Part shown: positions 58,868 through 64,000 of the stretch, in pieces
How positions within the stretch are numbered: the first letter of the stretch is position 1
How the letters are laid out: each line of letters begins with the position of its first letter
Assembly (NCBI GenBank): GCA_050084515.1
Contig: CM114275.1
Coordinates: 20,460,001-20,524,000 of the forward strand
From: Blasia pusilla
Lineage: Eukaryota > Marchantiophyta > Marchantiopsida > Blasiales
DNA: 64,000 nucleotides
Direction of reading: 5' to 3'
Notes under the pieces: model-generated
Told to the model about the DNA's origin: nothing
Database searches by the model: none
The model's input: only the letters and a program-made list of their open reading frames with translations
Program-made: the position numbers and the translations under genes

Positions 58868-61800
58868 ATGAATGAGATGCTACACAAGGAAGTTAGTCAA
58901 GACTTTGCAGAGGAGAACAATAGGTCAGGATCATCGGATGGGAGAGAAGGGGAAAAATCGAATACTCCTCCTATAAGTCAGACTGAGAAAAACAGATTGG
59001 CTTGGAAGGATGTTTGGTATACTTTGTTTGATTGGATAGAATTCCATGTAGAATCTGGTCGGATTTTTTGCAAAGTTTGTAGACAAGGTAAGGGGAAAAG
59101 CTCCTTTGCTAGGGATGGTGCCATTAACTGTAAGGTTTCGGCCTTCACAGATCATGGTAAGTCGAATGAGCACATGAAGCTTGCATGGGCTGCAAATGTG
59201 GGGAACAAATCCATGGCCAAGGCTATAGCCATTACAAATCGGACTTGTGATCTTGCACTTTTGACTCTGTTCAAATGTGCATATTTCGTTGCAAAGGAAG
59301 CCTTGCCATTTTCAAAGTTCTCAAATCTGTGTAAGTTATTGATTTCTGTGAATGCACCTATAACCCGCGACTTGTACCAAGATGAAAAAAGTTGTGTTGA
59401 TATGTGTTATTATATTAGCCAAGTTCTTCTCAGGAGGAACCTTTCTAAAGTGCAACAATCTCCTTTCTTTGGGATAATGATTGACGAGTCCACAGATATA
59501 TCTGTCACTGGACACCTTGTTGTATTTGCAACTTACTTAGATGAGGGGCAAGTAGAGAGTTGTTTTATAGGATTGCTACAATGTCCAGAGAAATTTTCGA
59601 ACGCAATCACTAACAATTTGTTGGAGTTGATAAAGGATTCGGGACTTGAGGGATCAAAACTGGTTGCCTTTGGATCTGATGGAGCTTCTACTATGGTGGG
59701 AAGCCAAAACCGAGTAGCATCTCAGCTGAAACATAAGTTAAATCCTTTTATGTTGTCTGTGCATTGTGTGGCGCACAAGACAATTCTCGCTGCTTTCACA
59801 GCAGCAAAAGGTGTAGGGTGTAAGGAAATATCTATAAAAGTAGATTCAATCTTGAATGCAGTAGCTGGATATTTTAGAAGGTCATCGAAGAGGAAGTGTG
59901 GTCTTGCAACTTTGCAAGAGAAGTTGAACGATTCTCAGAAAGTGATGAAGAGGTACCACAAGAATAGTTAAAGAGGTAACTAGTAAACTAAATGAGACTT
60001 GTAACTATGATAAACTTCCAACCATAGTTTGCAGAACTAACCATAGTTAAAAAACTGGAAGAAAGCAGCAGACAATTTTATGTGAAATCCTAACAGCACC
60101 TACATAGATTATTCCACCAATTGACACCCAGCTAAAGTACGCCAATAGCTTAGGCTTAGATCAGTTGTACTGGGGGGAAAATATCACCAGCCGAGAAATG
60201 AGTGCGCTAATTGACCAGCGAAAGGGCTTGGAAAACTCGTTCAGGGAGCTGAGGAAGCAGCCCCCGGCTACATGTGTGTAAGCTCATGTACCCCCTTTTC
60301 ATCTGTCTCCCATGAATGCATTTAGTATACACTCCTTGTATTATTCTTCCATTTACTTTCTACTGCACACTTACTTGATTAGATCTCCTCCATATTATCT
60401 ACAGGAATTCAGAAAGAGGTGATGACATACCATGGGGTTGAGTTCAACAAGTCTGAGTTGACAAGACAACAGGATGCAGCTTATTACTCCCGCCTTAGAG
60501 GTGGCATAAAGCCTGACCAGTTCCTAGAGCTTAGGGTCATTATGAAGTTTCCACTTGAGATACTGGTGGACTTGTTGTCTGCCAAGGCTACCCATGTTTT
60601 AGCCAAGCTACGTGATGCCTGAGAAGGTGGTGTTATTGCTGGTATCCCTGAGCTAGAGCAGCATAGCACAGTCTATTGACTCTTCCAATATCGTACACTG
60701 ATAGTGTATATCTAGCACGCTCGACCTCAATCCAATTTTACGCTCCAAGTGTCTCATACAATGGACCTATGCTACCAGAGTCCCCAAATAAATGAAAGTG
60801 CACCTAATCTTACTCAGGTTCGTATTAGTCCAAGCATCAAATACAATTTGTTGTTTTGTACTTGTCTTCTATGAAGCTTTTCTTATTGCATTGTGAACTG
60901 ATAATGGGTACTTCTGTATCAATTTACATATGTTCGACGGTGTCCTCTAGTGAGTGAAGTAAGTAATTGTTATAGGCTCAGCAAGAAGACTGATAAAAAG
61001 AGATGAAGAAGAAAATAACTTAAAGTGTGAAAATACTAAATGAACACCGGCTGATGCCAGGAAAATGACATAAGTATGCAACTATAAAAAATTGCATGAT
61101 GTAGGTGTACAGCAGCTTAGTCAAAGTTGAAAATACTTAGATTTTAAACATAATATGGCGGACATATTCTTGCACGGAGTTGGTTAAACATAAGCAGGTA
61201 CTAGCATGAGATAGTAGCCTGAAGTGCACATTACAGAAATCTGTGAGACAGATTTGCACTACTTAAGTTGCCACCAGATACAGAAATATTCAATGGTGGA
61301 AATTGTTGAGCTAGTGCTAGTACAATGTAACTTTAGAAACTTGTGGCCAAAGTGCAGGCTACTAGATAGTGTATCAGTGGTTAAGCAACAAAAGTGGGAA
61401 GCTTAAAAATAACTCGGATGAAACAGTAGTGTCGACAAGAAGTGGGAAGGTATCGTTGGCAGGCTGTTACTACTTTATGTGACTCATTGGAATCTGTCCT
61501 TGCATATTTCAGAGATATCTCGCCCTCGGAAGATGATGGTAATGCTGCAAATTTATATAACAAACTCATATCATTTCAGATGATCTATTAGCTGTATTTT
61601 TTGGCAGATATTTTTTTTCTTCTTGCTAACTTGAGTAAGATGTTCCAATATAAGTTTGTAGATGTTAGTACCATAGGTAGTATAGTGACTTCTGAAATAG
61701 CTTCCATAACAATGAATTTTATAATGGAGAACCCTGATCTCAATGCCTCCACTTTCTTTGAAGAAAGTGGTTATCACATTCTACCAGACTTGGGTCCTCC

Positions 61801-62581
61801 AAGGGGTTACTTGAAACGTTTACAATCTGAGATCAGGGGCAGAAAGTTCCACAGCATAGAAATGTTGAGGAATCGGACAGGAAAGGATCTAGAGTCTGCC
61901 TTGTTGTTTTAGAAGAATTTTTCTGAGAGTGTTTGTGTAGCTTTACGAGATCGGTTTAGGGATAACAACTTGATTAGTGCTATGAGGATAATGAATCCTC
62001 TGCACATGCCTTCAAGGCAAGTGGGACTAAATAGTTGGGGTTGTAAGGAATTGGATGACCTCTGTGCACATTTTGGGACGGACTTACCCTTCAAAGGTCA
62101 CTTGCAACCTTCTTTACTAAGTGTAGGAGCTGTGAAACAAGAGTTTCAATCATTTAAGCTCATGGCCACCACGGAGTGGAAAGATCGGAACTTCAAGGAC
62201 TTGTGGGCTATGGTAAGTTGGAGCCCGTCCTTGCAATATAAGTTCTCTAACTTGCTCATTTTAGCCAATATTGCTAGGGTACAGTGTGTTAGTATTGCTA
62301 TTTGTGAGAGAACTTTCTTTGTGTAGAATGTGATCAAGACTAAAAGTAGGAATAGGTTAATGACAAAGCATTTGGATGCTGTTCTTAGGATTGCCTTGGA
62401 GGGGAAAATAGATGATTATGAAGCTTTGTTGGTTGAATCTGTAGTTCTTTGGAAGAATTCAGCACACTTTAGGTATGTGTATGCTAATCCCAAGAGATAT
62501 ATTCCTGAGATAGAAATTCCACCAGAAGTTCGCGTAAATTTAAATGCTTTAGACCCAAGCGAAGTTGTTGTGGATGTGTAA
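58868..62581 (+). pseudogene. hAT-superfamily transposase-like gene (ZNF862/DUF4371 type), broken
   Basis: Part 1, 58868-59971: from ATG 58868, a zinc-finger-like segment (IFCKVCRQGKGK ... CKVSAFTDHGKSNEHMK; C-x2-C then H-x5-H), then the transposase core FFGIMIDESTDISVTGHLV (the first catalytic Asp region of hAT enzymes), KLVAFGSDGASTMVG and LNPFMLSVHCVAHK. It stops at 59971. Part 2 resumes near 61440 (VTTLCDSLESVLAYFRDI) and runs through several stops to the hAT dimerisation region: IAICERTFFV, stop at 62324-62326, then IKTKSRNRLMTKHLDAVLRI. Between them, about 1.4 kb (59972-61440) is unrelated. Early stop, internal insertion and a late stop mean no active transposase. Terminal inverted repeats and the 8-bp target duplication were not found. 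Confidence 0.85.
59972..61440 (+). other. Foreign segment inside the hAT-like gene
   Basis: This breaks the transposase between its catalytic and C-terminal regions. It carries protein-like text that is not hAT: around 60115-60280 LKYANSLGLDQLYWGEN and IDQRKGLENSFRELRKQPP ending at a GTGTGTAAG donor-like site, and 60419-60622 (YHGVEFNKSELTRQQDAAYY, KFPLEILVDLLSAKATHVL). These could be two exons of a captured gene fragment. The family was not recognised. Confidence 0.4.
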
Positions 62582-63416
62582 GATGAGGGGGAAAAGCTTA
62601 GTGGTAGGGATAAAGGGGTCCCTTTTCTAATACATTGAAGCTTTTACTAAAAAGCTTCAATATATTATAATCCTTGGCTCCCAGCTGGTGGGAGGCCTAG
62701 CGAGGTTCAATTCCTGCCAAGGATGATGCACTAAAAGTGCACTAAAAGAAAGTGTGAACTTTGAAGTGAATGTTTGCAATAAAATTGAGGTCCAAGACTC
62801 GAGAAGTGGAGAAGAAATGAAAAGAGGCTTAAGTCCAAGAGTACGTGGAAAATTTTTTCCGCTTAGTTTTTCAAATACCGGATATCAACTGAACAACATT
62901 TTGAGTAATCAGAAATGGACTGCCGAGAATATTAAAAGTTCGGAAAATTTCTGAACACTTTAAAAAAACCCCAGAAATTTCCCGGGAGTTTCAAATATTA
63001 CTTTTTGAAACCGATTAAAATTTTGTAATTACCGATTTATTCAACCTACTACCAGAAATTTACCCCCTCTCGTAAAAAAACTCCCCGGTACGAATTCTAC
63101 GACATGCGGTAGGGATGATTATTCAGGAAAACTATTGCAGATGAGTGGTACCATAAACTTACTCTTTTGAGGTCAATATATAATCCCTTCAGACGAAGTG
63201 ACAAAAAGTAACACTTTTCTAAGATAGGACTGGAACAGGTCAACGTTGGGCCCCAGTAGGCGTAGGTTACTAACCCTCGACCAACACCTCATGCACTGCT
63301 GTAGTAGCAGGCTCGCGGTTAGTCTAATGAGAAGCAGCCTGTACATGTCTGAGGGTGGTGGTGTCAGTCATTTAGCTTCTGCTGCCATTTTGCTGGCAGT
63401 GTGGATGTCCTCTTCG
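62582..63416. other. Non-coding stretch between the hAT-like gene and the PGG gene
   Basis: Contains a hairpin (62634-62661) and a tRNA-like scrap (62672-62722). The rest shows nothing recognised. The PGG gene 3' UTR should lie just left of 63417. Confidence 0.4.
62634..62661. repeat. Perfect 12-bp inverted repeat
   Basis: ATTGAAGCTTTT, spacer ACTA, AAAAGCTTCAAT. A perfect hairpin about 50 bases after the transposase frame ends; it could be a terminator-like or terminal structure of the element. Confidence 0.9.
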
Positions 63417-64000
63417 TCACAAAATTTCGGTCATTTTCATTTCTTCGAATAAGAACGATGCCTGCTGATCCAGTCTTGTCGTTACGATCAGCGAGGGAAC
63501 GCAGGGAATGGCTCTCCAGAGCGGCGTTCGGGCGATGAAGCGGCAAATGTAGCGAATTCTTTTCTGAGTGTGCTCCAGGACAGTGGGTCGTTCGCCGGTT
63601 CTTTTGAGAAACCAGTCCCACGAGCTCATCCTGGACTTCACCAGCAGGTCCTTATTGATATGACCTGACATGAGCTGCACCGCCCAGAATCTGATGCAAA
63701 TCACCATGGCAACTCCGATGATTGTGATGCTGAGGGGGTCTCTGGTGAGGCCGAGGTCCAGGTATGAGCATGTGATGGATGCGATGTAGAAGCTCAGTAG
63801 CGCTATTACCAGGGGCGTCAACCCGGACAAGAAAATGGCTCTCAAATGGCGACCTGTGCCAAAGATTGGAATCAATGCAGTCATCACCACCACCGCCAGA
63901 ACGGAGGAGAAGAATGCCAATGCGTTGCAGAAAATGAATATCGTTGCTGCTGTTATGTCGCTCTCCTCCTCTTCCGTGCTCCCTGGTGGGTCGATCATGG
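63417..64000 (-). CDS. PGG-domain membrane protein, C-terminal exon (partial)
   Basis: The frame runs in from the right edge and stops at 63417. From an internal Met at 63998 the 193 residues open with DPPGS (PGG-like), then a first membrane span (TIFIFCNALAFFSSVLAVVV), a second (FLSGLTPLVIALLSFYIASI) and a third (ITIIGVAMVICIRFWAVQL), and a basic cytosolic tail. FIFCNALAFFSS is the hallmark of the PGG domain of plant ankyrin-repeat membrane proteins related to ACD6, which act in defence and stress responses. The ankyrin part would lie to the right, outside the window. The family is inferred from the PGG motif alone. Confidence 0.7.
   Translation of the reverse strand, partial: MIDPPGSTEEEESDITAATIFIFCNALAFFSSVLAVVVMTALIPIFGTGRHLRAIFLSGLTPLVIALLSFYIASITCSYLDLGLTRDPLSITIIGVAMVICIRFWAVQLMSGHINKDLLVKSRMSSWDWFLKRTGERPTVLEHTQKRIRYICRFIARTPLWRAIPCVPSLIVTTRLDQQASFLFEEMKMTEIL

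Noticed and set aside
62672-62722. tRNA-like segment: CCTTGGC and GCCAAGG ends and a GGTTCAATTCC B-box-like motif
   Set aside because: It is only 51 bases from end to end, with no room for the D and anticodon arms. At most it is a tRNA-derived scrap.

Overview
This window is nuclear DNA of a land plant. The evidence is spliced genes with GT/AG introns of about 0.2-1.6 kb, a chloroplast-type protoporphyrinogen oxidase with a transit peptide, the plant protein DEX1, a mitochondrial glycine-rich RRM protein, a PGG-type membrane protein, and plant transposon families. The sequence alone does not fix the species. The gene spacing (about 10 kb per gene) and a DNMT3-like methyltransferase carried by a retrotransposon would fit a bryophyte, lycophyte or fern at least as well as a flowering plant, but this is inference.

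Layout, left to right. 1-4652 (-): the 5' two thirds of a protoporphyrinogen oxidase gene (seven exons; the rest lies off the left edge), with a Helitron-like terminus in its intron. 4.65-7.86 kb: intergenic with one unrecognised coiled-coil-like ORF. 7.86-8.8 kb: a very long (CA)n tract and paired direct repeats. About 8.8-15.0 kb (-): a decayed Ty3/gypsy retrotransposon in the order gag-like, protease, DNA cytosine methyltransferase, reverse transcriptase, RNase H, integrase, PHD finger. 15.3-15.85 kb (-): two exons of an unrecognised gene. 15.9-23 kb: mostly non-coding, with a 276-bp tandem duplication. 23020-31306 (-): a complete 14-exon DEX1 gene with an LTR-like tandem pair in intron 10. 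31.6-40.2 kb: AT-rich repeat desert. 40468-40944 (+): an intronless mitochondrial glycine-rich RNA-binding protein. 41-46.5 kb: non-coding, with an organelle-like segment and a 431-bp foldback. 46545-47817 (-): complex I subunit NDUFB9/B22, five exons. 48-54.9 kb: AT-rich desert. 55182-56034 (+): splicing factor SF3B5, four exons. 56-58.8 kb: low-complexity and tandem repeats. 58.9-62.6 kb (+): a broken hAT-like transposase carrying a foreign insertion. 63417-64000 (-): the C-terminus of a PGG-domain membrane protein.

The host genes are unrelated housekeeping or developmental genes and form no pathway. The standout is the retrotransposon. Its polyprotein joins a non-permuted DNMT3-like methyltransferase domain (motifs I, IV, a GFP-type motif and X visible) in frame with the protease, and it ends in a PHD finger after the integrase. 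This looks like an ancestral element carrying its own chromatin writer and reader. The present copy is dead: it has in-frame stops, frameshifts and a methyltransferase core deletion. Exon boundaries were worked out by hand from splice sites and reading phase; all multi-exon models given here keep phase across every junction.
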